From: Streptomyces sp. NRRL S-1022
Lineage (GTDB): Bacteria; Actinomycetota; Actinomycetes; Streptomycetales; Streptomycetaceae
Direction: 5' to 3'
Length of the DNA stretch: 64,000 nt
Assembly: GCF_000720135.1 (NCBI RefSeq)
Contig: NZ_JOIU01000033.1
Span: forward strand, 1 to 64,000
The translations under genes and the position numbers were made by a program. Every line of letters starts with the position of its first letter. Positions within the stretch are counted from its first letter, which is position 1. Below the pieces are notes generated by a model, which saw only the letters and a program-made list of their open reading frames with translations, had not been told where the DNA came from and did no database searches. Below, one piece after another: positions 27,577 through 35,751 of this stretch.

Positions 27577-28005
27577 TCAGTCGATGCAGAACTCGTTGCC
27601 CTCGACGTCCTGCATCGCGATGCACGAGTCGTGGCCGTCGTACAGGAGTTGCACCCGGACCGCCCCGAGCGCGACCAGTCGTGCGCACTCGGCTTCGAGC
27701 GTGGCGAGGCGCTCCTCGCCCACCAGCCCGGTACCCACCCGCACGTCGAGGTGCACCCGGTTCTTGACGACCTTGCCCTCGGGAACGCGCTGGAAGAACA
27801 GCCGCGGACCCACACCCGAGGGATCACTGCACGCGAACCAGGAACCCCGGTCCTCGGGGGGCCGGGAGCGGTCGAAGTCGTCCCAGGTGGTGAACCCCGC
27901 CGGAGGCGGCGCTACGACGTACCCGAGCACCTCGCACCAGAACCGGGCGACCCGCTCGGGTTCCGCGCAGTCGAAGGTGACCTGGAACTGCTTGATCGTC
28001 GGCAT
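27577..28005 (-). CDS. VOC-family (glyoxalase-like) protein
   Basis: 142 residues. The start FQVTFDCAEPERVARFWCEVLGY is the classic VOC/glyoxalase entry. Metal-site candidates are in the HLDVRVG strand and the C-terminal VEGNEFCID. This subgroup is common in Streptomyces with no known substrate. It could be a dioxygenase, isomerase or binding protein. It is 9 bp downstream of the cupin gene on the same strand, so the two are probably cotranscribed. Confidence 0.8.
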   Translation of the reverse strand: MPTIKQFQVTFDCAEPERVARFWCEVLGYVVAPPPAGFTTWDDFDRSRPPEDRGSWFACSDPSGVGPRLFFQRVPEGKVVKNRVHLDVRVGTGLVGEERLATLEAECARLVALGAVRVQLLYDGHDSCIAMQDVEGNEFCID

Positions 28006-28014
28006 CGGCGCACC

Positions 28015-28473
28015 CTAACAGGCGCGCGCGCCGATGCGCATGCCCGGGCGCCGGCCGTGGACGGTCAGGTACGTCAGCCCGGCCTCGCCTGCGGTGATGC
28101 TGCGCGGAGCGCCGTGCGGCAGCCAGAGCAGGGCGCCCTCGGCGAGCGGCTCCACCGCCTCCGCGGTGCCGTCGCCGAGCGTGCCGTGCCCGGCGACGAC
28201 CAGCACCAGCACGTCCAACTGGGTCTCGGTGTGGGCCGTGATGCGTCCGCCCGGCGTCAACCGGACCACGTTCGCGTCGAGTTGTCGCCCGCTCTCCGCC
28301 AGCTTCCACAGCACGCCGGCCGGTACCGGGGGTGCCTCGGCGAGCGCGCGGGTGTCACACAGGACGCGCGGGCCCGCCACCGGCCGGCCGGTGCGGTGTC
28401 GATCGCGGACGGCGACGTCATCCGGTGTTCTCCTCGGCTGTTCCGTTTCCCTGCCCACCGTGACCGGCCGCAC
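28015..28473 (-). CDS. Small cupin protein, probably frameshifted near its 5' end
   Basis: From about 28385 downward the frame encodes a single cupin domain (GGRITAHTETQLDVLVLVVAGHGTLGDG, then EGALLWLPHGAPRSI), likely a metal-binding beta-barrel. The only in-frame starts (GTG at 28473 or downstream) lead through an implausible Arg-rich N-terminus. A far better start lies in another frame: ATG at 28421 with GAGGAG eight bases upstream, reading MTSPSAIDTAPAG before its codon sense is lost. One extra base in the GGCCGGCCGG tract near 28385 would join the two. So this is either a sequencing slip or a real -1 frameshift. The substrate is unknown. Confidence 0.6.
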   Translation of the reverse strand: MRPVTVGRETEQPRRTPDDVAVRDRHRTGRPVAGPRVLCDTRALAEAPPVPAGVLWKLAESGRQLDANVVRLTPGGRITAHTETQLDVLVLVVAGHGTLGDGTAEAVEPLAEGALLWLPHGAPRSITAGEAGLTYLTVHGRRPGMRIGARAC

Positions 28474-28489
28474 GGCCGGGCGGGTGACC

Positions 28490-29977
28490 TCAGCCCTCCT
28501 GCTCCACGGGGATCTTCTGCGGCGGCGGCGCCACCACTCCGTTGAGCGAGGGCGAAGCGCCGTTCACCGGCTGCCCGTTGTCGCCCGTCGTGGCGAGCAG
28601 CTTGCGGGCCAGGCCCAGGCCCGTGCCGCCCATGGTGAGCGCCTTCGCGAACAGCTCGCCCATGCCGTCGGCGCCGTTGAGCAGCACCATGTTGTCGACG
28701 TTGCCGAACGCGGACGCGCCGGCCTGGACGATCTCCGGCCACTTCTCGGCGAGTTGCTGGGCGACGACCGCCTCCTGGTTCTCGGCCAGGGCCGCCGCCC
28801 GGGCCTTGATGGCCTCGGCCTCCGCCAGGCCCTGGGCCCGGGTCGCCTCGGCCTCCGCCAGACCCCTCGCCTGCGCGGCGGCAGCCTCGGCCTCACCGGT
28901 GGCCCGGGTGGCGGCGGCGCTCGCCGTACCCCGGGTCTGGGTCGCCTCGGCCTCGGCCGCCGCGGCGGTCTTCACCCGGGTCGCCTCGGCCGCCGCGGCC
29001 AGCTCGGTCTCCTTCGCCTTGGCCTGGGCCGCCGAGATCCGCGCGTCGCGCTCGGCCTCGGCCAGCGTCCGCTTCTCGTAGGCCTGGGCGTCCGCCGGTT
29101 TGCGGACGTCCGCCTGGAGCTGCTGCTCGCGCCGGTTCGCCTCCAGTTCGGCGACCCGCGTCTCCTGCACCACGACCTCCTGCCGGGCCGCGGCCGCGGC
29201 GAGCGGTCCGGCCTGCTGGGCCTTGGCCGCCGCCTTGTCACGCTCGGCCTGGTAGCCGGCCTGGAGGATCTCGCTGTCCCGGGTGGCCTCCGACATCCGG
29301 GCCGCCGCCTGCTGCTCGGCCTCCGTGGCCAGCCGGTTCGCCTCCGCCTGCGCGATGCGGGCGTCCCGCTGGACGGCCGCCGCGTGCGGCATCGCCAGGT
29401 TCTGGATGTACCCGGTCGGATCCTCGATCTCGTGGATCTGCAGCGAGTCCACGATCAGACCGAGCTTCTCCATCTCCGTACCGCAGGCCGCCCGGGTCTG
29501 CCCGGTCAGCTTCTCCCGGTCGCGGATCATGTCCTCGACCGTCAACCCGCCCACGATGGACCGCAGATGACCGGCGAAGACGTTGTGCACCCGCTCCGCC
29601 ATCAGCCGCTGCTGGTCCAGGAACCGGCGGGCCGCGTTCGCGATCGACACGAAGTCGTCGCCCACCTTGAAGATGACCACGCCCCGCACCTTCAGCGGAA
29701 TGCCCTGGTGCGTCACGCAGTCCACGTGCAGCTCGGTCTCGTTCAGGTCCAGCGAGAGCTTGCGCACCGCCTGCACCCCGGGCAGCACCAGCGTGCCCCG
29801 CCCGGTGACGATGCGGAAGCCCATGCCCTCCTCCAGGCCCTCCGTGCGGTGGTTCGACCCGGAGATGACGAGTGCCTCGTTCGGCTCGGCGACCCGCCAC
29901 ATCATCTTGAACAGACCGATCAGTACGAGGACGGCCACGACGACCGCCCCCGCAACGACGCCGACAACCATCGGCAT
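28490..29977 (-). CDS. Flotillin-like SPFH-domain membrane protein
   Basis: 495 residues. An N-terminal transmembrane helix (VVGVVAGAVVVAVLVLIGLF) precedes the SPFH/band-7 domain (about 30-190: RVAEPNEALVISG, FRIVTGRGTLVLPGVQAV, VIFKVGDDFVSIANAARRFL). A long Ala/Glu-rich coiled coil follows (about 195-420, repeated AEAEA-x-R units) and ends in a Gly/Pro tail. Flotillins scaffold ordered membrane domains. ATG 29977 was chosen because AGGGGGC precedes it; an ATG at 29992 is possible. The small NfeD-like gene upstream on the same strand is a typical partner. Confidence 0.87.
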   Translation of the reverse strand: MPMVVGVVAGAVVVAVLVLIGLFKMMWRVAEPNEALVISGSNHRTEGLEEGMGFRIVTGRGTLVLPGVQAVRKLSLDLNETELHVDCVTHQGIPLKVRGVVIFKVGDDFVSIANAARRFLDQQRLMAERVHNVFAGHLRSIVGGLTVEDMIRDREKLTGQTRAACGTEMEKLGLIVDSLQIHEIEDPTGYIQNLAMPHAAAVQRDARIAQAEANRLATEAEQQAAARMSEATRDSEILQAGYQAERDKAAAKAQQAGPLAAAAARQEVVVQETRVAELEANRREQQLQADVRKPADAQAYEKRTLAEAERDARISAAQAKAKETELAAAAEATRVKTAAAAEAEATQTRGTASAAATRATGEAEAAAAQARGLAEAEATRAQGLAEAEAIKARAAALAENQEAVVAQQLAEKWPEIVQAGASAFGNVDNMVLLNGADGMGELFAKALTMGGTGLGLARKLLATTGDNGQPVNGASPSLNGVVAPPPQKIPVEQEG

Positions 29978-30110
29978 ACGCCCCCTTTGCATGGTGCCCG
30001 TCCGGCACCGAACGAAGGGAGTGTGCGCCTGCCGGGGGCCGGGGTGAAGACGCCGGCGAATCCTTGTTGCAATCTTGACGCACGCCGCCCTCACCTGGGG
30101 CGACGGGCGC

Positions 30111-30329
30111 TCAACTGTCGTACGCCGCGGTGACGTAGACCGTTCTCGGCGGCAGGTGCTCCATGACCATCACCACCGTCCCGGTGGTGATCCGGGACCT
30201 GCCGTCGGCCGGATGGGCGAGGAAGTGTTCCGCGCCGCCGCGTACCCGCACGATCACCTCGCCCACCAGACCGGGCCCGACCGTCCCCGTCACCCGCCCC
30301 ATCAGCCCGACCATCGACGCGTCCTCCAT
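30111..30329 (-). CDS. Small NfeD-like OB-fold protein upstream of flotillin
   Basis: 72 residues. The pattern GLMGRVTGTVGPGLVGEVIVRVRGGAEHFLAHPADG, then GTVVMVMEHLPPRTVYVTAA, resembles the C-terminal OB-like domain of NfeD proteins, without their membrane helices. It lies 133 bp upstream of the flotillin gene on the same strand, and NfeD-flotillin pairs are widespread. Function is inferred from that pairing: a partner or modulator of the flotillin scaffold. Confidence 0.65.
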   Translation of the reverse strand: MEDASMVGLMGRVTGTVGPGLVGEVIVRVRGGAEHFLAHPADGRSRITTGTVVMVMEHLPPRTVYVTAAYDS

Positions 30330-30355
30330 GGCCCCAGCGTACGGGCGGAGCCCCG

Positions 30356-31780
30356 TCACACGGCCGGGTCGTCCGCGTCCGCCCGCCGCGGCGGCCACAG
30401 CTCGTGCCAGCGCAGCTCCGCCTCCAGCTGCGCGGCCAGGGACACCAGGAGCGGTTCGCTGTGGGCCGGGCCGAGCAGCTGCGCGCCCACCGGGAGTCCG
30501 GAACCGGTGAAACCGGCGGGCACGTTCACCCCCGGCCAGCCGAGCACGTTCCACGGCCAGGCGTACGGGCAGGCCGCGATGATCGCCCGGTCGGTGGCCA
30601 GCCCGCCGAGCCGGGAGAAGGCGCCGATCCGCGGCGGGGGCAGGGCGGTCGTCGGCGCGAGGACCACGTCGTACGACCCGAAGAACGCGCCGATCCGCCG
30701 GTGCAGCACCGCCTCCGCCCGCCGGGCCGCCCGCAGCGGGGCCCCGCCGAGCAGCCGGCCGAGCCGGGCCGCGCCCCGGGTGCGCGGGTCGAGCAGCGCG
30801 GGATCGGGTGCCTCGCGGACCCACTCGGCGATGCCGGCGGTGGCCCGTGGCACGAAGGTCAGCCCGATCTGCCCGTACGGCGGGTCGGCCTCCTCCACCA
30901 CGTGGCCCAACCCGGCCAGTCTTTCCGCGAGTTCGACGACCCGGGCGCGGATCTCCGGGTGCAGCCGGGCGGCCACGGCGGTGAACGGCGGCTTCAGGGA
31001 CAGGGCGATGCGCAGCCGGCCCGGGTCGCGGCCGGCCGCGTCCGCCACCACCAGCGCGGGCGGCCGGTGCCGGTCGCGGTCGTGGTTGCCGCTCGCCGCG
31101 TCCAGCAGCAGGGCCGCGTCGGCGACCGTACGGGCGAGGGTGCCGTTGACCGTGATGCCGTGGAAGGACTCGGCGCGCGGCCAGGTCGAGACGCGGCCGC
31201 GCTGCGGCTTGATGCCGATCAGGTGGGTCCAGGAGGCGGGGATGCGCACCGAGCCGGCGCCGTCGGAGCCGAGCGCGGCCGGGACGAGGCCGGCGGCGAC
31301 GGCCGCGGCCGACCCGCCCGAGGAGCCGCCCGGCGTGTGGCCGGTGTTCCACGGGTTGCGGGTCTCGCCGAAGGCCGGCCCCTCGGTGAACGGCCACTGT
31401 CCCAGCTCGCAGGTGTTCGTCTTGCCCACGATCACCGCACCGGCCGCACGCAGCCGCCGTACCGCCTCCCCGTCCGCGGCCACCGGCGGGAAGACGCCCC
31501 GGCAGCCGAACGCGGTCGGCTCACCCGCCACGTCCATGTCGTCCTTCACCGCCACCGGCACCCCGAGCAGCGGGCGCCGCCCGCCGGCGGCCAACTCCCG
31601 GTCGGCGGCGTCCGCTTCGGCGAGCGCGGCCTCGGCGCGCACGATCCGGAAGGCGTTGAGCGTCGCCCGCGCCCCCTCGATCCGCGCCAGCGCCTGCTCC
31701 ACCAGCTCCCGGGAACTCATCTCCCCGTCGGCAAGAGCACGACAACTCTCCGCAAGACCCGCGGCACGGTCGGGCGTCAT
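30356..31780 (-). CDS. Amidase-signature family hydrolase
   Basis: 474 residues. The Ser-cisSer-Lys triad is visible: Lys in VPVAVKDDMD (about residue 78), the first Ser in HTPGGSSGGSAAAVAAG and the nucleophilic Ser in GAGSVRIPAS. This family hydrolyses small amides, nitrile-derived amides or peptide amides, and GatA belongs to it. No gatB or gatC is nearby, so this is a catabolic or detoxifying amidase rather than a tRNA amidotransferase. GGAGG lies nine bases before the ATG. It is likely the first gene of a leftward group reaching the NfeD-like gene, 26 bp away. Confidence 0.87.
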   Translation of the reverse strand: MTPDRAAGLAESCRALADGEMSSRELVEQALARIEGARATLNAFRIVRAEAALAEADAADRELAAGGRRPLLGVPVAVKDDMDVAGEPTAFGCRGVFPPVAADGEAVRRLRAAGAVIVGKTNTCELGQWPFTEGPAFGETRNPWNTGHTPGGSSGGSAAAVAAGLVPAALGSDGAGSVRIPASWTHLIGIKPQRGRVSTWPRAESFHGITVNGTLARTVADAALLLDAASGNHDRDRHRPPALVVADAAGRDPGRLRIALSLKPPFTAVAARLHPEIRARVVELAERLAGLGHVVEEADPPYGQIGLTFVPRATAGIAEWVREAPDPALLDPRTRGAARLGRLLGGAPLRAARRAEAVLHRRIGAFFGSYDVVLAPTTALPPPRIGAFSRLGGLATDRAIIAACPYAWPWNVLGWPGVNVPAGFTGSGLPVGAQLLGPAHSEPLLVSLAAQLEAELRWHELWPPRRADADDPAV

Positions 31781-31902
31781 GGGGGAGCACCTCCGGGAGG
31801 GCCGGGCACGATGTCTACCGAACGGTAACCTCCGCACGGCGGCGGGCACACGGTTTTCCCGCGGCGGATGCACGGATGTCGCACGGGTGGCCGGACCGGC
31901 CG

Positions 31903-32868
31903 TCACCGCGCCAGCAGCCGGCGCAGCCAGGCGACGCGGGCCGTGCGGGCCGTGCGGGAGAGGGAGGCCTCCGGGGCGAGGGTGTCGAAGCCGTGGCAGC
32001 CACCCGGCCAGACGTGGAGTTCGGCCACGCCGCCGGCCTGCCAGATGCGCGAGGCGTAGCCGACCACCTCGTCCCGGAAGGTCTCCGCCGAGCCGACGTC
32101 CAGGAAGGCCGGGGGCAGGCCGGAGAGGTCGGCGGCGCGGGCCGGGGCCGCGTAGGGGGAGACGTCCGGGCCGCCGCGGCGGTCGCCGAGCAGGGCCGTC
32201 CAGGCGGTTTCGTTGGCGGTGCGGTCCCACACGCCCCGGCCGGCCATCTGACGGCTGGAGGGGGTGTCGTTGCGGTCGTCCAGCATCGGGCACATCAGCA
32301 GCTGGCCGAGCGGGCGCGGGCCCCGCCGGTCCCGGCACAGCAGGGCGAGCGCCGCCGTCAGCCCGCCGCCGGCGCTGGCGCCCGCGACCACGATCCGGTC
32401 CGGGTCGCCGCCGATCTCCCGGGCGTGCTCCGCGGTCCACAGCAGTCCGGCGTACACGTCCTCGACGGGTGCCGGGTGCGGGTGTTCGGGCGCCAGCCGG
32501 TACTCCACCGACACCACCACCGCGCCCAGTTCGCGGGCCCAGGCCAGGGGTTCGGTCACGCCGGCCCGGTTGGTGCCGGCCACCAGGCCGCCGCCGTGCA
32601 CGTGGTAGACGACCGGCAGCCCGGTCCGGGCGGGAGCGGCGGTGGGCCGGCACACGAGGAGGGACACCTCGGGGTCGCCCTCGGGTCCGGGCACCGAACG
32701 GTCCTCCGCCTCGAAGGCGCCGTCCAGGGTCACGTCGATCAGCCCGAGGGCGGCGGTGCGCCGGGCGGCCTCGACGTCGTCCGGGGTGAGGCCGGGCGCG
32801 AGCACCTCCGGGAACGACTCCAGCACGGTGGCGAGCTCCGGATCGAACGGCGGCGGGACCAAGGACAT
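31903..32868 (-). CDS. Alpha/beta-hydrolase, HSL-type esterase
   Basis: 321 residues. The oxyanion motif HVHGGGLVAG (about residue 95) and nucleophile elbow VVAGASAGGG (about 168), in place of the usual GDSAGG, define the hormone-sensitive-lipase group. The catalytic acid and His are expected in FLDVGSAETFRDE and WPGGCHGFD. It should cleave short-chain esters; the natural substrate is unknown. The start ATG at 32868 has GGAGGA seven bases upstream. An 11-bp palindrome (GCGTC-T-GACGC, 32887-32897) sits just upstream and may be an operator. Confidence 0.86.
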   Translation of the reverse strand: MSLVPPPFDPELATVLESFPEVLAPGLTPDDVEAARRTAALGLIDVTLDGAFEAEDRSVPGPEGDPEVSLLVCRPTAAPARTGLPVVYHVHGGGLVAGTNRAGVTEPLAWARELGAVVVSVEYRLAPEHPHPAPVEDVYAGLLWTAEHAREIGGDPDRIVVAGASAGGGLTAALALLCRDRRGPRPLGQLLMCPMLDDRNDTPSSRQMAGRGVWDRTANETAWTALLGDRRGGPDVSPYAAPARAADLSGLPPAFLDVGSAETFRDEVVGYASRIWQAGGVAELHVWPGGCHGFDTLAPEASLSRTARTARVAWLRRLLAR

Positions 32869-32886
32869 CGCGACTCCTCCCAGGAT

Positions 32887-32897
32887 GCGTCTGACGC
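32887..32897. promoter_or_regulatory. Short palindrome upstream of esterase gene
   Basis: GCGTC-T-GACGC is a perfect inverted repeat 18 bp upstream of the esterase ATG. It may be an operator or chance in GC-rich DNA. Confidence 0.3.
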
Positions 32898-32995
32898 GTA
32901 GGCGCACCGGGCGGTGGCCCGTTGCCGGGCGGACCCCCCCTCCTCCGGCGGCGGCCCCCTCGTCGGGCGCGCCGCCACGGCGTACCCGGTCACCA

Positions 32996-33109
32996 GCCGT
33001 CTACCCCGTCCCGCCCGGACGACGACCTGCGAAAGCCGTGCTCCGCCGGCCGGGCCCCCGGCGGCGGAGCGGCTCGCGGGGTTCGGACGGGCGGGACGGG
33101 GTAGACGGC
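32996..33109. repeat. Nested inverted repeat (22-bp perfect outer arms)
   Basis: Outer arms 32996-33017 and 33088-33109 are exact reverse complements over 22 bp. Inside is a second hairpin with 9-bp arms GCTCCGCCG (33040-33048) and CGGCGGAGC (33062-33070), extended by AGCC/GGCT. The element is 114 bp, noncoding, and lies between the esterase promoter region and the flavin reductase terminator. No target-site duplication is visible. Together with the adjacent hairpin it fills most of the 339-bp gap 32869-33207, which has no gene. Confidence 0.75.
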
Positions 33110-33138
33110 AGGGCCGGAGCCGCGGTGGCTCCGGCCCT
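33110..33138 (-). terminator. Terminator of the FMN reductase gene
   Basis: AGGGCCGGAGCC (33110-33121) and GGCTCCGGCCCT (33127-33138) form a 12-bp perfect stem with a five-base loop, 70 bp after the reductase stop. Confidence 0.75.
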
Positions 33139-33207
33139 TGCCGGGGGGTACGGCTCGGACGCCTGCGGGGAGTCCTGCGGTCGGCTCCGCGCCGGGGTCC
33201 GGGCGGT

Positions 33208-33765
33208 TCAGGCCGCCGCGCCCACGGTGCCGTGCAGGCGGGCCACGACCTCGGTCAGCTGGGCGGCGACCTCGGCGTCGTCGGCCGGGTGGGTCTCGGC
33301 GAAGCGGGTCAGGGAGCCGGGGATGGCCAGCTTGATGTCCTCGATCACCTTGCCGCCGGCGATGCCCACGGCCTTGCGGGCCTCGTCCTGCGCCCACACG
33401 CCGCCGTACTGGCCGAAGGCGGTGCCGATCACGGCGACGGGCTTGCCGCCGAAGGCGCCGGCACCGTACGGGCGGGACAGCCAGTCGATGGCGTTCTTCA
33501 GGACGGCCGGGATGGTGCCGTTGTACTCGGGCGAGAAGAGCAGGAACGCGTCGGCGGCCCGGGCGGCCTCGCGCAGCCTGGCGGCGGCGGCCGGGACGCC
33601 GCCCTCCACGTCGATGTCCTCGTTGTAGAACGGGACGTCGGCCAGGCCCTCGAACAGCTCGATCTCGGCGCCCTCCGGCGCGAGCTTCACGGCCGCCTCG
33701 GCGAGCTGGCGGTTGTGCGAACCGGCGCGGAGGCTGCCGACGAGCGCGAGGATGCGAACGGACAT
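33208..33765 (-). CDS. NADPH-dependent FMN reductase (flavodoxin-like)
   Basis: 185 residues. The flavodoxin-like fold starts ILALVGSLRAGSHNRQLAEAA, the phosphate-binding loop for FMN, and has LLFSPEYNGTIPAVLKNAIDWLSR, the hallmark of the NADPH-dependent FMN/quinone/chromate reductase family (PF03358). It probably performs two-electron quinone or azo-compound reduction. GGAG lies five bases before the ATG. The divergent TetR gene and two identical-type palindromes between them suggest xenobiotic-inducible expression. Confidence 0.9.
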   Translation of the reverse strand: MSVRILALVGSLRAGSHNRQLAEAAVKLAPEGAEIELFEGLADVPFYNEDIDVEGGVPAAAARLREAARAADAFLLFSPEYNGTIPAVLKNAIDWLSRPYGAGAFGGKPVAVIGTAFGQYGGVWAQDEARKAVGIAGGKVIEDIKLAIPGSLTRFAETHPADDAEVAAQLTEVVARLHGTVGAAA

Positions 33766-33803
33766 GGGAACTCCAAAGGGCTGAAACATCGCTGTCACGA
33801 TCC

Positions 33804-33851
33804 GGACCGGGGTCCGTTTAGCTTTCTACCACCCTAAGCGGACCAGGGTCC
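33804..33851. promoter_or_regulatory. Twin GGACC-NN-GGTCC operators
   Basis: GGACCGGGGTCC (33804-33815) and GGACCAGGGTCC (33840-33851) are the same palindrome 36 bp apart, centred in the 117-bp gap between the divergent FMN reductase and TetR genes. They are the expected binding sites of the TetR protein. Confidence 0.65.
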
Positions 33852-33882
33852 AGTTTTCTTCCCGATGCTTTACGCTGTCTTC

Positions 33883-34545
33883 ATGTCCAGCGCCCTGCCC
33901 CCCTTCCCCAGGCCTCAGGAGCCCCTCGACGCACCCCAGTTGCTGGAAGTCGGCTCGCTGTCCGACGAGCCGTGCCTGCGCGCCGACGCGGCCCGCAACC
34001 GGGCCCGGCTGCTGGAGGCCGCGGCCCGGCTGATCGCCGAGCACGGGGTGGCCGGCGTCACCATGGAGGCGGTGGCCGCCGCCGCCGAGGTGGGCAAGGG
34101 CACCGTCTTCCGCCGCTTCGGCGACCGCACCGGGCTGCTGACGGCCCTGCTCGACCACTCGGCCAAGCAGCTCCAGGCCGACTTCCTGAGCGGACCGCCT
34201 CCGCTGGGCCCCGGCTCACCGCCCCTGGAGCGGCTGCGGGCGTTCGGCGTGGCGGTGCTCTACCGCACGGCCGAGCAGCTGGACCTGCAGCTGGCCGCCC
34301 AGCCGGAGCCGACCCGCCGGTTCACCCACCCCGCGTTCGGCTCGCTGCGCATGCACATCACGGTGCTGCTCCGGCAGATCGTGCCGGGCGCCGACTGCGA
34401 CCTGCTCGCCCACACCCTGCTGGCGGCGCTGGACCCCGCGCTGATCCACCACCTGACCCGGCAGCGCGGGCTGCCCATGGAGCGGCTGGAGGCCGGCTGG
34501 TTCGACCTGGTCGCCCGGGTGACCGGCACGGAGGCGCCGCGCTGA
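33883..34545 (+). CDS. TetR-family regulator of the divergent FMN reductase
   Basis: 220 residues. After a ~35-residue N-terminal extension, the TetR helix-turn-helix reads RARLLEAAARLIAEHGVAGVTMEAVAAAAEVGKGTVFRRFGDRTGLL. The C-terminal ligand domain is all-helical. It most likely represses itself and the divergent reductase through the twin palindromes. ATG 33883 was preferred. An ATG at 33865 would add six residues. No Shine-Dalgarno is evident for either; a TACGCT -10-like box seven bases before ATG 33883 would fit a leaderless message. Confidence 0.87.
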   Translation: MSSALPPFPRPQEPLDAPQLLEVGSLSDEPCLRADAARNRARLLEAAARLIAEHGVAGVTMEAVAAAAEVGKGTVFRRFGDRTGLLTALLDHSAKQLQADFLSGPPPLGPGSPPLERLRAFGVAVLYRTAEQLDLQLAAQPEPTRRFTHPAFGSLRMHITVLLRQIVPGADCDLLAHTLLAALDPALIHHLTRQRGLPMERLEAGWFDLVARVTGTEAPR

Positions 34546-34550
34546 CCGTC

Positions 34551-34586
34551 GTACCGGACCGGGAGGGTCGGCCACCCGGCCGGTAC
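34551..34586. terminator. Bidirectional hairpin between tetR and monooxygenase
   Basis: GTACCGG-A-CCGGG (34551-34563) pairs with CCCGG-CCGGTAC (34575-34586), a 12-bp stem with one bulged A, in the 57-bp gap between convergent stops. Confidence 0.65.
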
Positions 34587-34602
34587 CGGGCCCGGCGTCC
34601 GG

Positions 34603-35751
34603 TCAGTCGCCCTCCCCGGTGAACACCGCCACCAGGCCCTGGGGGGCGTCCGCGCGGAACAGCAGGTCCTGGCCGCGCGCGGAGTCCGTCGCGGACGCCT
34701 CCGCGCGCCGGAACATCCGGGCCTCGTAGGCGGCCAGCGCGGCCTCGGTGTCCCCGGGGGCCGCCGCCAGCGCGAGGCCCAGTTCGGCGCCGTCGAGCAG
34801 GGCCAGGTTGGCGCCCTCGCCCGCGAACGGCGACATCAGGTGGGCGGCGTCCCCGAGCAGCGTGACCCCCGGGACCCGGTCCCAGCGGTGGCCGGCCGGC
34901 AGGGCGTGGATCCGGCGCGGCACCAGCGCCCCGTCCGCGTCCGCGACCAGCGCCCGCAGGCTCTCGTCCCAGCCGTCGAACTCCTTGAGCACGGCCGCCT
35001 TGGCCGCCTCGGTGTCGGTGAAGTCGATGCCGTCCAGCCAGTCCTCCGGTGCCGTCACCGCGGCGTACACGTGCAGGCTGCCGTCGGTCTCCCGGTGGGC
35101 GAGGAAGCCGCGGCCGGGGCCGAGCGCGAACAGCATGCCGCCGCCGGCCACCGCCGCGCTCGCCGGGTGGCGCAGCTCCGCCTCCCGCAGGTCCGCCTCC
35201 ACGAAGGACACGCCCGTGTACGCGGGCCGGGCGGCGGAGAGCAGCGGGCGCACCCGCGACCAGGCGCCGTCCGCGCCGACCAGCACATCGGTGGTGAACG
35301 CGGTGCCGTCCGCGAGCGTCACCCGGTGCCGGCCACCGTCCAGCGGGCGGGCGCCGGTGACCTTGGCGCCCCAGCGGACCGTGTCCGCGGGCAGTGAGCC
35401 GAGCAGCAGTGCGCGCAGGTCCCCGCGGTCGATCTCGGGGCGTCCGCCGGTGCCGTCGTCGGGCTCGGCCAGGTGGACGGTGCCGTACCGGTCGAGGACC
35501 CGGGTGGCCTGGCCGCCGGGGTGGACCCGGGCGAGGAACTCCTCGTACAGCCCGGCGGCCCGCAGCGCCTCCTGGCCGGAGTCCTCGTGGATGTCGAGCA
35601 TGCCGCCCTGGGTCCGGGCGCCGGCCGACGCCTCCAGGTCGAACAGCGCGGCCTCGATGCCGTGCACGTGCAGCACGCGGGCCAGGGCGAGCCCGCCGAG
35701 GCCCGCGCCGACGACGGCGACGGGGTGGTGGGGGAGGGGTGCGGCGGTCAT
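34603..35751 (-). CDS. FAD-dependent monooxygenase (TetX/PHBH type)
   Basis: 382 residues. The Rossmann motif is VAVVGAGLGGLALARVLHVHG at the N-terminus. GRPEIDRGDLRALLL contains the conserved Arg, LVGADGAWSRVR is the DG motif, and VTLLGDAAHLMSPFAGEGANLALLDG is the second FAD motif. Class A flavin monooxygenases of this type hydroxylate aromatic or polyketide rings. The closest-looking group is the TetX-like FAD monooxygenases, some of which inactivate tetracyclines, but the substrate here is open. The ATG overlaps the upstream tetR stop by four bases, so regulator and enzyme form one leftward operon. Confidence 0.87.
   Translation of the reverse strand: MTAAPLPHHPVAVVGAGLGGLALARVLHVHGIEAALFDLEASAGARTQGGMLDIHEDSGQEALRAAGLYEEFLARVHPGGQATRVLDRYGTVHLAEPDDGTGGRPEIDRGDLRALLLGSLPADTVRWGAKVTGARPLDGGRHRVTLADGTAFTTDVLVGADGAWSRVRPLLSAARPAYTGVSFVEADLREAELRHPASAAVAGGGMLFALGPGRGFLAHRETDGSLHVYAAVTAPEDWLDGIDFTDTEAAKAAVLKEFDGWDESLRALVADADGALVPRRIHALPAGHRWDRVPGVTLLGDAAHLMSPFAGEGANLALLDGAELGLALAAAPGDTEAALAAYEARMFRRAEASATDSARGQDLLFRADAPQGLVAVFTGEGD

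Noticed and set aside
32996..33109. Calling the nested inverted repeat a MITE
   Set aside because: No target-site duplication is visible at its ends and copy number cannot be tested here, so it is listed only as a repeat.
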